A stretch of DNA of 64,000 nucleotides from the NCBI RefSeq assembly GCF_022899355.1, contig NZ_JALJCK010000004.1, positions 124,001-188,000 on the forward strand. The letters are read 5' to 3'. Position 1 is the stretch's first letter, and each line of letters starts with the position of its first letter. Both the position numbers and the translations under genes were made by a program. Shown here in pieces: positions 39,226-48,500 of the stretch. The DNA comes from Shinella yambaruensis. Lineage in GTDB: Bacteria > Pseudomonadota > Alphaproteobacteria > Rhizobiales > Rhizobiaceae. The notes below the pieces were generated by a model that made no database searches, was not told where the DNA came from, and saw only the letters and a program-made list of their open reading frames with translations.

Positions 39226-40416
39226 TTGCTGCATTCGGAACATCGCAGAAGTGAGCCCCGGTTTCTCGGCGCGGCGCGCCCGAGCAGCGTCGCGCTCATA
39301 TCGCCCATCTCGGCGGCGCGCTGGCTCCTCGTCCTCATCGTGTTCGCCGGCATCTACTTCTTCCACGGCTTCGTCGTGCCGGTGCTTGCCGCGCTTGTCA
39401 TCGCCTTTGCCAGCTGGCCGCTCTATTCGCGCCTGCTCGCCCAGGTGAACGGCAATCGCACGCTCGCCGCCTCCATCGCCATCCTTCTGATCCTCGCCTT
39501 CATCGTCGGGCCGATCATGATCGCCTCGACCTATGCCTTCCACGAGATCCGCGACTGGATCGGCTGGGCCGTCGAGACGAACCGCACCGGCGCGCCGACG
39601 CCGGACTGGATCGGCGCGTTGCCGGTGATCGGCGGCTGGCTCGACATGCAATGGACGCGCTTCCTCGATCACCCGGGGGCCATCGGCGAGCTGACGCAGA
39701 TCGTCAGCGGCGCGAATATCGGCAATATCTACCGGGTTGCGCTGGCGGCCGGCGGCAAGGCCTTCGGCCTGCTGCTCGCCATGCTGTTCATGCTGATCGC
39801 CCTCTTCTTCATCTACCGCGACGGCCAGTCCTTCGCCGGCCAGGTGGATCGGCTGGGCGAGCGCATCCTGCCGATGCGCTGGGAGCGCATCTCGCGCATC
39901 GTGCCGGCGACGATCAGCTCCACCGTCACGGGCATGACGCTGATCGCCATCGGCGAAGGCATCGTGCTCGGCATTGCCTACTGGATCGCCGGCGTGCCCT
40001 CGGCCGTCACGCTCGGCGTCCTGACCGGCATCATGGCGCTCTTCCCCGGCGGCGCGCCGCTCTCCTTCACGCTCGTCTCCATCTATCTCGTCTCCAGCGG
40101 TTCGCCCGTCGCGGGCCTCGCCCTCTTCGTCTGGGGATCGGTCGAGCTCTTCATCGTTGACAAGACGCTGCGGCCCCGCCTCGTCGGCGGTCCGATCAAG
40201 CTGCCGTTCCTGCCCACCTTCTTCGGCCTCATCGGCGGCGTGAAGACCATGGGGTTCCTTGGCCTCTTCATCGGTCCCGTCCTCATGGCCCTCCTCGTCG
40301 CCATCTGGCGCGAATGGATCCGTGAGGTGGATGCCACCGAACCGCCGTCGCCGATCATCCTCGAGCCGCCGTCCGACACCGGCTCGCGGCTCGATCCGGA
40401 ACACAAGGTCGGCTGA
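39226..40416 (+). CDS. AI-2E family transporter
   Basis: A 396-residue protein with about eight membrane helices and the AI-2E (UPF0118) hallmarks: a long central helical segment, PALV-type ends GIMALFPGGAPLSFTLVSIYLV and VDKTLRPRLVGG. Members include autoinducer-2 exporters and sodium/proton antiporters, so the substrate is open. The start is TTG, supported by AAGGGAG at 9 bases; no in-frame ATG gives a better start. Confidence 0.85.
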   Translation: MLHSEHRRSEPRFLGAARPSSVALISPISAARWLLVLIVFAGIYFFHGFVVPVLAALVIAFASWPLYSRLLAQVNGNRTLAASIAILLILAFIVGPIMIASTYAFHEIRDWIGWAVETNRTGAPTPDWIGALPVIGGWLDMQWTRFLDHPGAIGELTQIVSGANIGNIYRVALAAGGKAFGLLLAMLFMLIALFFIYRDGQSFAGQVDRLGERILPMRWERISRIVPATISSTVTGMTLIAIGEGIVLGIAYWIAGVPSAVTLGVLTGIMALFPGGAPLSFTLVSIYLVSSGSPVAGLALFVWGSVELFIVDKTLRPRLVGGPIKLPFLPTFFGLIGGVKTMGFLGLFIGPVLMALLVAIWREWIREVDATEPPSPIILEPPSDTGSRLDPEHKVG

Positions 40417-40482
40417 CCGAGGCTGGAAGCCCTCAGCGCATGCGTCAGCCGCGTGACGAAAGAATCCGCCTGCACGCCGCAA

Positions 40483-40502
40483 GCCCGCCGGTCTCGGCGG
40501 GC
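40483..40502 (+). terminator. Hairpin after AI-2E transporter gene
   Basis: GCCCGCCG/CGGCGGGC arms with a 4-nt loop, followed by CTTCCTG; about 66 bases past the stop. Weak tail, moderate support. Confidence 0.45.
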
Positions 40503-40644
40503 CTTCCTGCCTCGCGCGGTCGAAGGCCGGTGTGCTTCGCCCAGACGCCTGTGCTCCAGGCACGTTGCCGGCGACAGGCGGTTCTCCGCTCCTGGCCGCC
40601 GAACCACCGTCGTCTGGCCCGCGCCGATATGGTAGCCTTGCGGC

Positions 40645-41814
40645 ATGAACGAGCTTTCCAGCGAAACATTCTTCAGCGCGCTTCCCGTCTTCGTCGATTT
40701 CGCCGGCGTTGCGGACAGCCACAACTATCATGCGCTGCCCGCCGGCTGGGCGCTGGCGACGGCGGATATCGTCGATTCCTCCGGCGCGATCGAGGCCGGC
40801 CGCTACAAGGCGGTCAACATGGCCGGCGCCAGCGTCATCTCGGCGGTCTTGAATGCGCTCGGCAACAACGATCTTCCCTTCGTCTTCGGCGGTGATGGCG
40901 CCATTGTCGCCGTGCCGCCTTCCGGTGCCGAAAGGGCGTGCAGTGCCCTTTCGGCGGTGCAGAACTGGGTCGGCAAGGAACTCGGGCTGACGCTGCGCGT
41001 CGCGCTCGTTCCCGTCGCCGAGATCATCGCCGCCGGGCGCGAAGTGCGCGTCGCACGGTTCCAGGTCACCCCGGACGTTTCCTACGCGATGTTTGCCGGC
41101 GGCGGGTCGAGCTGGGCCGAAGCGCGCATGAAGGAGGGGCGCTTTGCCGTGCCGCCGGCACCGCCGGAGGCCCATCCGGACCTTACCGGCCTCTCCTGTC
41201 GATGGAACCCGATCCGCTCCCGCCACGGCGACATCGTCTCGATCATCGCGCTTCCCGCTGGACAGGGCAACGCGCAGGCCTTCGAAGCCCTGGTCCTGGA
41301 GATCGTCGCATTGGCCGGCGGCGAGGAGCGGGAGGGCCATCCGATCGCGCCGGAGGGCCCGCAGATCGGCCTGTCCGGCGCCGGTTTGTCGGTGGAAACG
41401 AAGGCGGCCCCGAAGGGAGGGCGCATCCGGCACTGGTTCGTCATCCTCGGGCAGCATCTCCTGACCGCTGGCCTTTACCGCCTCGGCCTGACGCTCGGCC
41501 GCTTCGACCCCAAGGCGTACCGCCGGGATGTGGCCCGGAATGCGGATTTCCGCAAGTTCGACGATGGCTTGAAGATGACCATCGATATCGACCCGGCACG
41601 GTTTCGGCAGATCGAGGCCCGGCTGGAGCAGGCCGCAGGCGCCGGCATCTGCCATTTCGGCCTGCACCGGCAGGATTCGGCGCTGATGACCTGTATCGTG
41701 CCGACGGCGCTCCGGCGCGACCACATGCATTTCATCGACGGCGCCGCCGGCGGCTACGCCATGGCCGCCACCCGCCTGAAAAAACAGATATCCGACGCGC
41801 CGACCGCGTCGTGA
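40645..41814 (+). CDS. DUF3095 protein (cyclase-like)
   Basis: A 389-residue cytoplasmic protein. The N-terminal half has a nucleotide-cyclase-like pattern (ATADIVDSSGAIEAGRYK and FVFGGDGAIVAVPP) recognised as DUF3095; the C-terminal half (about 220-385) is also family-specific (RRDHMHFIDGAAGGYAMAA). Metal ligands equivalent to those of class III cyclases are suggested by the ADIVDSS and GGDGA blocks, but activity is unproven. It is the last host gene before the island. Confidence 0.85.
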   Translation: MNELSSETFFSALPVFVDFAGVADSHNYHALPAGWALATADIVDSSGAIEAGRYKAVNMAGASVISAVLNALGNNDLPFVFGGDGAIVAVPPSGAERACSALSAVQNWVGKELGLTLRVALVPVAEIIAAGREVRVARFQVTPDVSYAMFAGGGSSWAEARMKEGRFAVPPAPPEAHPDLTGLSCRWNPIRSRHGDIVSIIALPAGQGNAQAFEALVLEIVALAGGEEREGHPIAPEGPQIGLSGAGLSVETKAAPKGGRIRHWFVILGQHLLTAGLYRLGLTLGRFDPKAYRRDVARNADFRKFDDGLKMTIDIDPARFRQIEARLEQAAGAGICHFGLHRQDSALMTCIVPTALRRDHMHFIDGAAGGYAMAATRLKKQISDAPTAS

Positions 41815-41842
41815 ACAGGCATTTTACGGGTTTGGAAGTGAG

Positions 41843-41887
41843 TGGTGCCGCTTACGTGACTCGAACACGTGACCCCATCATTACGAA
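41843..41887 (-). pseudogene. 3' half of host tRNA-Thr(CGT), split by island
   Basis: Reading the minus strand: anticodon loop TTCGTAA, stem TGATG, variable loop, T-arm ACGTG-TTCGAGT-CACGT, acceptor AAGCGGC and ACCA. The 5' half is missing here and lies 18.9 kb away at the right junction. The T-stem pair differs from the intact copy (A-T here, G-C there). Confidence 0.85.
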
Positions 41888-41900
41888 TTGTTTTTCGTAA
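41881..41900. other. Left attachment site (attL core)
   Basis: The 7-bp core TTACGAA equals the tRNA anticodon loop. On the island side it is followed by TTGTTT and TTCGTAA, an inverted copy of the core, as expected for an integrase core site. Confidence 0.7.
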
Positions 41901-42448
41901 CAATATCAGAGATTTAGACACTGTACGAAATCGTTGGACCCTACTGGACAAGCCATTGGCCGGAATCCACTTTCAGGAGTTGAGAGGTAGCACAGGGTAT
42001 CACCCGGTTGCCACCCCTTTGATCCCGCGACACTACTAGCAGCCTACAGTTCGCGGTTGGCGCTACTAATCGGCACGGCACCAGCCGGACCTCCCCCTAT
42101 CAACGGCGCTCACAGTTTGGGGCGGGGAGGGAGTCCGTGGGCGTCGGGATGTCCCGGTTTCCTCAGCTTCTTGATCGCACAATGACGGCCTGTCCTAGCC
42201 GCGAATTGCGTGTCCGAACGGGACGCCGGATTTTTCGTAGCTCCACGTTCGAACTTGAAAGCAATCCTTACAAGTTGCCGCACGTGGATTTGCCGTTGGA
42301 GCCAGTTGTTGCACGATGTGCAACAACTGATTGGCGTGGGGCATCCCAGCGGTGCTCGCAGTTGGGGTGAGGTCGCGGAATCCATGAGTGGACGGAGGCG
42401 GCGGTTCACCCGATTTCTTGAACATCAATGCGAATATTGCGTTCTACG
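41901..42448. other. Gene-free left end of the island
   Basis: About 550 bases without a supported gene; the open frames lack ribosome sites and recognisable products. The only clear structure is the long palindrome at 42,303-42,329. Integrase arm sites or an origin could lie here (inference). Confidence 0.5.
42303..42329. repeat. 27-bp palindrome with 12-bp arms
   Basis: CAGTTGTTGCAC and its exact reverse complement flank GAT. It is too symmetric to be chance and has no T-tail, so a protein-binding or replication site is likelier than a terminator. Confidence 0.7.
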
Positions 42449-42706
42449 TCAGTTGATCGTGTACTCACGCCACGGAATGCGATGAATTGAAACCGATGAC
42501 ATGAACTTCGCGATATCGGGCCGACCATAGTACGTGGGCCGACCTCGGCTGTCCTGAGCCATCAGGACAACCGGAATCCCAAAAACCCGCATGAAGCTGC
42601 CAATCGCGTTCGCGGCCTCTAATCTGTTTTGAACAACATGGGGCTTAACCACTACGACTGCGAAGGTCTGACCTTGTTCGCTGATGACAGCACCTTGAAT
42701 GCGCAT
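42449..42706 (-). CDS. Small unknown island protein, 85 residues
   Basis: Begins MRIQGAVISEQGQTFAVVVV behind a strong AAGGAG site at 6-bp spacing. The pattern (short beta-rich start, then VVLMAQDSRGRPTYYGRPD) suggests a small alpha/beta cytoplasmic domain; no family was recognised. It is 11 bases downstream of the Cas2/SinR-like gene, so the two are probably one operon. Confidence 0.65.
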   Translation of the reverse strand: MRIQGAVISEQGQTFAVVVVKPHVVQNRLEAANAIGSFMRVFGIPVVLMAQDSRGRPTYYGRPDIAKFMSSVSIHRIPWREYTIN

Positions 42707-42717
42707 TTCGTTTCTCC

Positions 42718-42996
42718 TTATGCTGCCATCTTAAGGCTGCGGGTATTGATCCAGTCCCACGCCTCTTGAGGCAGCCAGCCTTGATAATCGCGGGTAACGC
42801 CAATCACGAGGAAGAAGTCATTCTTATCGACATGAGGTTCCAGCTTGTTCCAGATGCCCTGCGCACTCAGCGCGGTATCAACAAGCCACGTCGAGCCCAA
42901 GAAATGCCACCAGTCACCACAGCTCTTTATGGCTTCGTGGAGCGCGTCGTAATTCTGACCCGGACGCTTCAGGTCGTAGTTGATCGCGTAAATCAC
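42718..42996 (-). CDS. SinR/Cas2-like small protein
   Basis: A 92-residue protein starting MIYAINYDLKRPGQNYDAL, then GDWWHFLGSTWLVDT. This is the pattern of the family annotated SinR, a ferredoxin-like fold related to Cas2/VapD nucleases. The N-terminal NYDLK resembles the Cas2 YD motif. No Cas1 or CRISPR array is present, so adaptation is not implied. The start is GTG with AAGGAGG six bases upstream; the product is unproven. Confidence 0.65.
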   Translation of the reverse strand: MIYAINYDLKRPGQNYDALHEAIKSCGDWWHFLGSTWLVDTALSAQGIWNKLEPHVDKNDFFLVIGVTRDYQGWLPQEAWDWINTRSLKMAA

Positions 42997-43068
42997 GGTG
43001 GGCCTCCTTGAGCCGATAACGCGTGAGAGTGGCAGGCCGAATACCTCCGGCCCGCCATGATACCCGCC

Positions 43069-43200
43069 CTACTTCTTGTTGGGACGCTGTGTGAGAGCCG
43101 ACGCTGCCGCAGTCTTGGCAGCCTTGCTCGAGTTGGGGTTGCTGAGCACCTTTGCAGCGGCCGACGCTGCCTTTGCGCTGGTAACTTCCTTGTTCGCCAT
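43069..43200 (-). CDS. 43-residue Ala/Lys-rich small protein
   Basis: Encodes MANKEVTSAKAASAAAKVLS and ends ALTQRPNKK. It has an almost perfect Shine-Dalgarno (AAAGGAGGTGA) at 7-base spacing, stronger than any neighbouring gene. The low-complexity A/K/S composition resembles a family of small hypothetical proteins seen in many bacterial and phage genomes; function unknown. It precedes the Cas2/SinR-like gene by 72 bases on the same strand. Confidence 0.65.
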   Translation of the reverse strand: MANKEVTSAKAASAAAKVLSNPNSSKAAKTAAASALTQRPNKK

Positions 43201-43238
43201 ATAAATCACCTCCTTTCCTTGGAGTTTTGGTTGTACGC

Positions 43239-43484
43239 CTACCGCAGGCGGCGCTTTACTTCCTCGATCAGCGTGGGAGAGCCGGCGACCTCGAACGAGA
43301 GGTTATTCAGAGACCGCCCGATGACCTTGACCGTCGGTGCCGCACCTGTTTCGGGATCGCGGACGCTCCGCAGCTTCTTAGTAATCCCGTCCTGCACCTG
43401 CTTCAGCATCGCTCTCTCCAACTGATTGGCGATGTTGTTGGGCCGCACTGACCGCCCGTTCAGCTTGAATTCCACCTTCACCAT
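43239..43484 (-). CDS. Small unknown protein, 81 residues
   Basis: MVKVEFKLNGRSVRPNNIAN then a basic helix and a beta-rich end. GGAGAT lies six bases before the ATG. No family was recognised. It is the first gene of the leftward small-protein cluster (43,484 to 42,449) and is divergent from the HTH/ImmA pair, so both may be controlled from the shared region. Confidence 0.6.
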   Translation of the reverse strand: MVKVEFKLNGRSVRPNNIANQLERAMLKQVQDGITKKLRSVRDPETGAAPTVKVIGRSLNNLSFEVAGSPTLIEEVKRRLR

Positions 43485-43609
43485 TGTCCGATCTCCAAAT
43501 GGTCGCAGTCGGTCATTTGGCCTTGACCCGCCGAATCAGGAGTGATTCACTAAGTGTCCCACTGACTGGTACGGACGCTAGTGATTTGCGCTTCATCTGT
43601 CCAGTCTGT

Positions 43610-43639
43610 GGCACACAAATTCTATTCTAAGGCACACAA
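43610..43639 (+). promoter_or_regulatory. Direct-repeat operator upstream of HTH gene
   Basis: Two copies of GGCACACAA start 21 bases apart, two helical turns, bracketing TATTCT, a plausible -10 box. The second copy lies just before the ribosome site, which fits autorepression by the HTH protein. Confidence 0.55.
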
Positions 43640-43649
43640 GGGGAGAGGT

Positions 43650-43967
43650 ATGAAGATCGAAGACCTTGCAGGTCTCGTGCAGAAGAAGAAGGGAAGCATG
43701 GGTGTCCGCGCCACCGCCGCCGAGATCGGAATCAGCCCTACTACGCTGTCCAGAATTGAGCGCGGTCACGTTCCCGACATGGGTACTCTTGAGAAGGTTT
43801 GTGCGTGGCTTGAAGAAGATATGGCCAAGTTCACAGGAATAGGCGGTTTGCAGATCGCCTTTAAGAAGAATCAGGCAATATCTCCCGATACCGCAAAATC
43901 ACTGGCCGTTTTAATCGAACTGGCCAGCAAGCAGTTTGTCGAGAAAATCGAAGCGGAAGGACATTAG
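43650..43967 (+). CDS. HTH (XRE-type) regulator paired with ImmA
   Basis: A 105-residue regulator with a single XRE helix-turn-helix at about residues 18-62 (MGVRATAAEIGISPTTLSR, then IERGHVPDMGTLEKV). GGGGAGAGG precedes the ATG; an upstream ATG would add 23 residues with no HTH support. Its stop is immediately followed by the TTG start of an ImmA/IrrE-type peptidase, the classic island repressor/antirepressor pair. Confidence 0.85.
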   Translation: MKIEDLAGLVQKKKGSMGVRATAAEIGISPTTLSRIERGHVPDMGTLEKVCAWLEEDMAKFTGIGGLQIAFKKNQAISPDTAKSLAVLIELASKQFVEKIEAEGH

Positions 43968-44546
43968 TTGCTGCGTCGGGGGTTCAAGTCTCAATGCGAG
44001 CGTAGATCGGTCGAGATTAGGAAATCTCTTGGCCTTGCTCATGATGAGCCGCTTCATGGCGTCGATCTAGCAGAGCAGTTCGGCGCTACTGTCTGGAACG
44101 AGCGCGACGTCACCGGACTGCCCGCGCTAGATCTACGCCAGTTGACTGTCGTGGATGGTCAAAGTTGGTCGGCTTTCACGCTGCGAATTGGCAATCGCCA
44201 CTTGGTTCTGTACAACTCATCGCAGTCTGCACCTCGAATTAATAGCGTCATCATGCATGAGCTGGCTCACATAGCTCTTGGCCATGAACTCCATTCCGCC
44301 AGCCTTTCGGAGGACGGTCATTTGGTCCCTTCGAATTACAGTCAGGATCAGGAAGACGAAGCGGATTGGCTGGGTGGCACACTCTTGTTGCCTCGGCCCG
44401 CACTGCTACGCATCCGGCGAGCCGGCCTAACCGACACTGCCGCCATGAACAAATTCTTGGCCAGCGAGGAAATGCTGAAGTGGCGCTTTCGGATGACCGG
44501 CGTCGACTACCAGCTTGGGTATGGGCGCAGAAAAGCGGCCGTCTAG
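43968..44546 (+). CDS. ImmA/IrrE family metallo-endopeptidase
   Basis: A 192-residue zinc peptidase with HELAH (H97, E98, H101) and a downstream Glu in the EADWLGGTLLLP block, the third ligand region. In ICEBs1 the homologue ImmA cleaves the adjacent repressor ImmR to trigger excision. The start is TTG abutting the upstream stop, with GGAAGGAC in range; the next in-frame ATG would remove the first block. It converges on the nuclease gene at the end of the restriction operon. Confidence 0.85.
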   Translation: MLRRGFKSQCERRSVEIRKSLGLAHDEPLHGVDLAEQFGATVWNERDVTGLPALDLRQLTVVDGQSWSAFTLRIGNRHLVLYNSSQSAPRINSVIMHELAHIALGHELHSASLSEDGHLVPSNYSQDQEDEADWLGGTLLLPRPALLRIRRAGLTDTAAMNKFLASEEMLKWRFRMTGVDYQLGYGRRKAAV

Positions 44547-44565
44547 CGAATACGGCCCCAGTGTT

Positions 44566-45495
44566 TCATGCCCCGTCATAGCTGCGGTCCATCAGAGCCT
44601 TGGCTTTGTCCAGCGTGGTGACATCAGTGATGATGATTTCAAGGTCGCCCGTGCCGAAATGGCCGATGTTGCGCACGTCTCGGGTGAAGCCGGGCTCAAG
44701 TTCAATAGTGTCCGGATCGACCTTCACGAACACCTTGAGGTGCCTGATCTGGGGCTTGACCTCGACGCACGCAAAGTTCTTTAGGCGGCGGAAGGCGACG
44801 TAGTTGTCCAGGGTCTTCAACTCGACATCATCACCCAGCGCTAGCAGGTACGCCTTCGTCGCCTCGTAGAGGTCGACAAGGTCCTGATCTGCGTCCGCGA
44901 GGTACTGCGTAACCGTCTTCTGGCGAGATCGTGGTCGCGCTGCCGCAGGCTCGCCTTGAGTGTCGATGCTGGCAGGGATTTCGCGCGCGGGTCGTTCCGA
45001 TGCCGAGGTAAGCAGTTCGAACAGCAATAGCTCGTCGCCAAATCGGCGATAGCGAACAAGCGCAATGTTCCGGTTCATCTGGTTGACCGCATGGGCGTCG
45101 TACTTGGTGAAGTCGCCGGCAATGCAGATCAGGCGCGGGGTGCCCCAATCGACCGCCTTTGCCTGTTCGGCGCCGAAGCGCTCCAGAACAAGCCATTCGA
45201 AATCGCGGCGATGGTCCATTAGCCAGTCGAGGTAGAATAAGCCTTGGTTGATGACGTTCTCATTGCTGGCCCGCTTGTACTCGACGATCACCGGCGAACC
45301 GTTCTCGTCGATGCCGAGTGAGTCCATGCGCCCACCGTTCGTCGTCGGAAACTCGGAGGCTAGAAACCTCACCCCGAGAAAGGCTTCCATGTTGCGTTCA
45401 ATGAGCGTCTGTAGCGACTTCTCCAGCGCAACCGCGCTGCCGCGAAGCTCTGTGACCGAAGTGCTGTCCGTGCGGAAAAGTTTGATATCGCTCAT
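44566..45495 (-). CDS. NucS-like nuclease with DUF5655 C-terminus
   Basis: A 309-residue protein. The N-terminal PD-(D/E)XK motif is visible as D58 in GRMDSLGID and E72-x-K74 in VIVEYKRAS, the pattern of DUF91/NucS-like nucleases. A charged linker (about 165-200) leads to a DUF5655 domain (FACVEVKPQIRHLKVFVKVD to LMDRSYDGA). It starts 44 bases after hsdR on the same strand and is the last gene of the restriction operon. DUF5655 proteins often accompany defence genes; the specific target is unknown. Confidence 0.8.
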   Translation of the reverse strand: MSDIKLFRTDSTSVTELRGSAVALEKSLQTLIERNMEAFLGVRFLASEFPTTNGGRMDSLGIDENGSPVIVEYKRASNENVINQGLFYLDWLMDHRRDFEWLVLERFGAEQAKAVDWGTPRLICIAGDFTKYDAHAVNQMNRNIALVRYRRFGDELLLFELLTSASERPAREIPASIDTQGEPAAARPRSRQKTVTQYLADADQDLVDLYEATKAYLLALGDDVELKTLDNYVAFRRLKNFACVEVKPQIRHLKVFVKVDPDTIELEPGFTRDVRNIGHFGTGDLEIIITDVTTLDKAKALMDRSYDGA

Positions 45496-45539
45496 GTTGC
45501 CCCCCGGCAATTTCTGCTACTGGCTTACGCCAAAATCCA

Positions 45540-48500
45540 TCACTCGGCTGATTTTCCTTCCCGGACGCGCCTAAAGATTTCGAGCGCAAGATGCTCGTGC
45601 GCAGCCGAGCGAAATTCCTTGTCGGTCATCACGCGCGAGAAGATTTCCTCGTTGCCTTCCATGCGGTCGATGAACAATTCGTCCAGCATCCGCTCCAGAT
45701 AGGAAGAGAAGTTGGCGAGGTTGTTCGCCTTGGCGGCTTCGACGATCTTGTCGTCTTCCTCTGCGCTCGCACGTATCTGATCGAAAAAGAACTGGTCGGC
45801 TTCGGTGAAATTCGTGCCGAACCGCTCATTCAGCTTCGACACCAGCGTGGACAGTGCAACTGCTTCCTCGCTGAAGCCGCCTGTACCAACATCGGTCGGT
45901 CCTTTAAGCGGCGTGGCTTCGCCATAGCCGAGGTCGATTGACCCTTCGGTCATCTGTTGGAGGCGGAAGAAGCGGAGCGCGACTTCGTCGTCCAAGGCGA
46001 AAGCTTGGCCGTCGCCAGGCGGCGGTAGCTTGGCGATCAGGTTGCGGACGAAGGCGTACAACTTTTCAAGTTCGCTGTCCTGATAAGGGATGATCTGCGA
46101 GAGGAAGGCGTAGAGGTTGCGGAAGGCGGTCAGTTGGCCACGAAACTCATCCTGTTGCTGCTCTTCCCTCTCGCCAAACCTCTGCACGACCGCGTCGAGC
46201 ACCGCATTCATCAAGCGGTGGTCGGTGGCTGAGTGATCACGCTTGCCACGATACCATACCTCGGCAAAGGCATTGACGTCCTCCGGCGCGAAAATCGTCC
46301 ATTCCAATAGCTTGTGCTGCAATTCCGAAAGCCGATGAGGATCGGCATTCTCGCCAATCGGCGTCGCCTCGTAATAGGGCTTGAACGCCTTGTAGATGTC
46401 GTCTTCCTCATTGGCGAAATCGAGCACGAAGGTGCGCGCCTTCCCGGGAGCCATCCGGTTTAGCCGGGAGAGCGTCTGCACGGCCTGCACCCCCGCCAAC
46501 CGCTTGACCACGTACATGGTTTGCAACAAGGGTTGGTCGAAGCCCGTTTGATACTTCTCGGCGACCAGGAGCACGCGGTAATCGTCGCGCTCGAAGGTTT
46601 CGGGCAGTTCGCTTTCGGCTAAGCCCTCGTTCATGGAAACTTCGGTGTAGGACGCGCCGGGGTCTTCCGGGTCCTCGACCGTGCCCGAAAAGGCCACCAG
46701 TGACCGAATGCCCGTATAGCCGTTGTTCCTGATATAGCGGTCAAAGGCCAACTTGTATTTGACGGCGGCGAGCCGTGAGCCGGTGACAACCATCGCCTTG
46801 GCGCGCCCGCCAAGCTCGTGCATGACGTAGAGCCTGAAATGCTCCACGATGACAGACACGACCTGCTCGATATTGACCGGGTGCAGCTCCAGATACCGGG
46901 TCAGCGCCTTCGCCGCCTTCTTGCGCGGCACTTCGGGGTCGTTCTCCACCTGCTTGATGAGGCCGAAGAAGCGCTTATAGGTCGTGTAGTTTAGGAGGAC
47001 ATCCATGATGAAGCCTTCTTCGATGGCTTGCCGCATGGTGTACTCGTGGAACGGCGATGTGCCCGATGGTCCCGGCTCGTCAAACAGCACCTTGGTTCTG
47101 AATTTCGGGGTTGCGGTGAATGCGAAGAACGAGAGGTTTGGCTGACGAGCGCGCTTTAAGGCATCCCGCAGCATCGCCGCCTTGGCCTCGTCGGAAAGGT
47201 CGTCGTCTTCCTCGTCCGACATCTGTGCCGCGATTGCGGCCTCAATACCGTCTTTGTTCAGCATGCCCTTGAGCGCGGTGGCAGTCTCACCGCTTTGAGA
47301 GGAATGTGCCTCGTCCACGATGACCGCAAAGCGCTTGCCTGCCGTGTCGATCTTCACGCCTGTTCCCTTGCCTTCAAGAGTGGAGAGCGCCTGCGAAATG
47401 AAGGGGAATTTCTGAATCGTCGTGATGACAATCGGCGTGCCCTGCGACAGGGCGTGAACGAGTTGCTGGGTGTCTTCGTCGATCTTCTCGACCACCCCGG
47501 TCTTGTGCTCGAATTGATAGATGGTGTTCTGTAATTGCTGGTCGAGCACGCGGCGGTCGGTGACGACCACGACCGAATGAAACACCTTCTCGTCGTTGGC
47601 GTCGTGCAGACTCGCTAGCCGGTGCGCCAGCCACGCAATAGAGTTGGATTTCCCCGATCCTGCCGAGTGCTGAATAAGATAGTTTCGCCCTGCGCCGTTC
47701 TCGCGCGCATGGGTAACGAGTTTGCGCACCGCGTCGAGCTGGTGATAGCGCGGGAACACCATCGTTTCCTTGCGGATGGTACGCACGCCCTTGTCGGTCT
47801 TGACCTGCCGTTCCTTCACCTCCAGGTGCATGAAGCGTTGCAGGATATCGATCAGGCTATCGGCCTGTAGCACCTCGTCCCAGAGGTAATGAGTTTTCCA
47901 GTTTTCCTCGACCGGCGGATTGCCCGCGCCATGATTGTTGCCCCTGTTGAACGGGAGAAAAACCGTCTCCTTGCCCTTGAGGCGCGTGGTCATCCACACC
48001 TCGTCCGGGTCCACCGCGAAATGCACCAGCGCCCGTTTCTTGAAGGCGAACAGCAAATCGCGCTCGTCGCGCGCATCGCAATACTGGCGAACTGCATCCG
48101 CCGCGCGCTGGCCGGTGAGCGGGTTTTTCAGTTCCGCAGTTGCCACAGGCAGGCCGTTCAGGCTCAGCGTCACGTCGATGATGCAGCGCCGGTTCTTGCC
48201 ATCGGCGCCTTTCATTGCCGAGGTGAAAGCGACCTGCCTTGTGATGGTCAGCCGGTTGGCGGCATGGGACGCGGCAGCTTCGGGATTCATCCCTGAATTG
48301 GGCCGGAAATAGGCCAGCCGGAATGTCTTGCCGTAGCATTTGAAGCCATGCCGCAGGACGTGGAGCGTGCCCTTGATGTCGAGTTCCTTGGCGAGACTGT
48401 CTAGCACCGTCGCTTCGGTCTTCGCCCCGAGAAGGGCTTCAAGCTGTGCCCACCTTGCCGCCTGACTGTCCCTGAGAAAGCCTGTTACATCCCCGGGAAA

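Noticed and set aside
37708-41730. A minus-strand open frame of about 1340 codons across fadD, the AI-2E gene and DUF3095
   Set aside because: It is fadD out of frame joined to antisense of two plus-strand genes; no domain is recognisable.
42303-42329. The palindrome as a parS partition site
   Set aside because: parS arms are contiguous; this one has a 3-base spacer and no ParA/ParB genes are near.
42110-42485. Overlapping small frames on both strands at the island left end
   Set aside because: No ribosome site, no recognisable product, and they overlap the palindrome.
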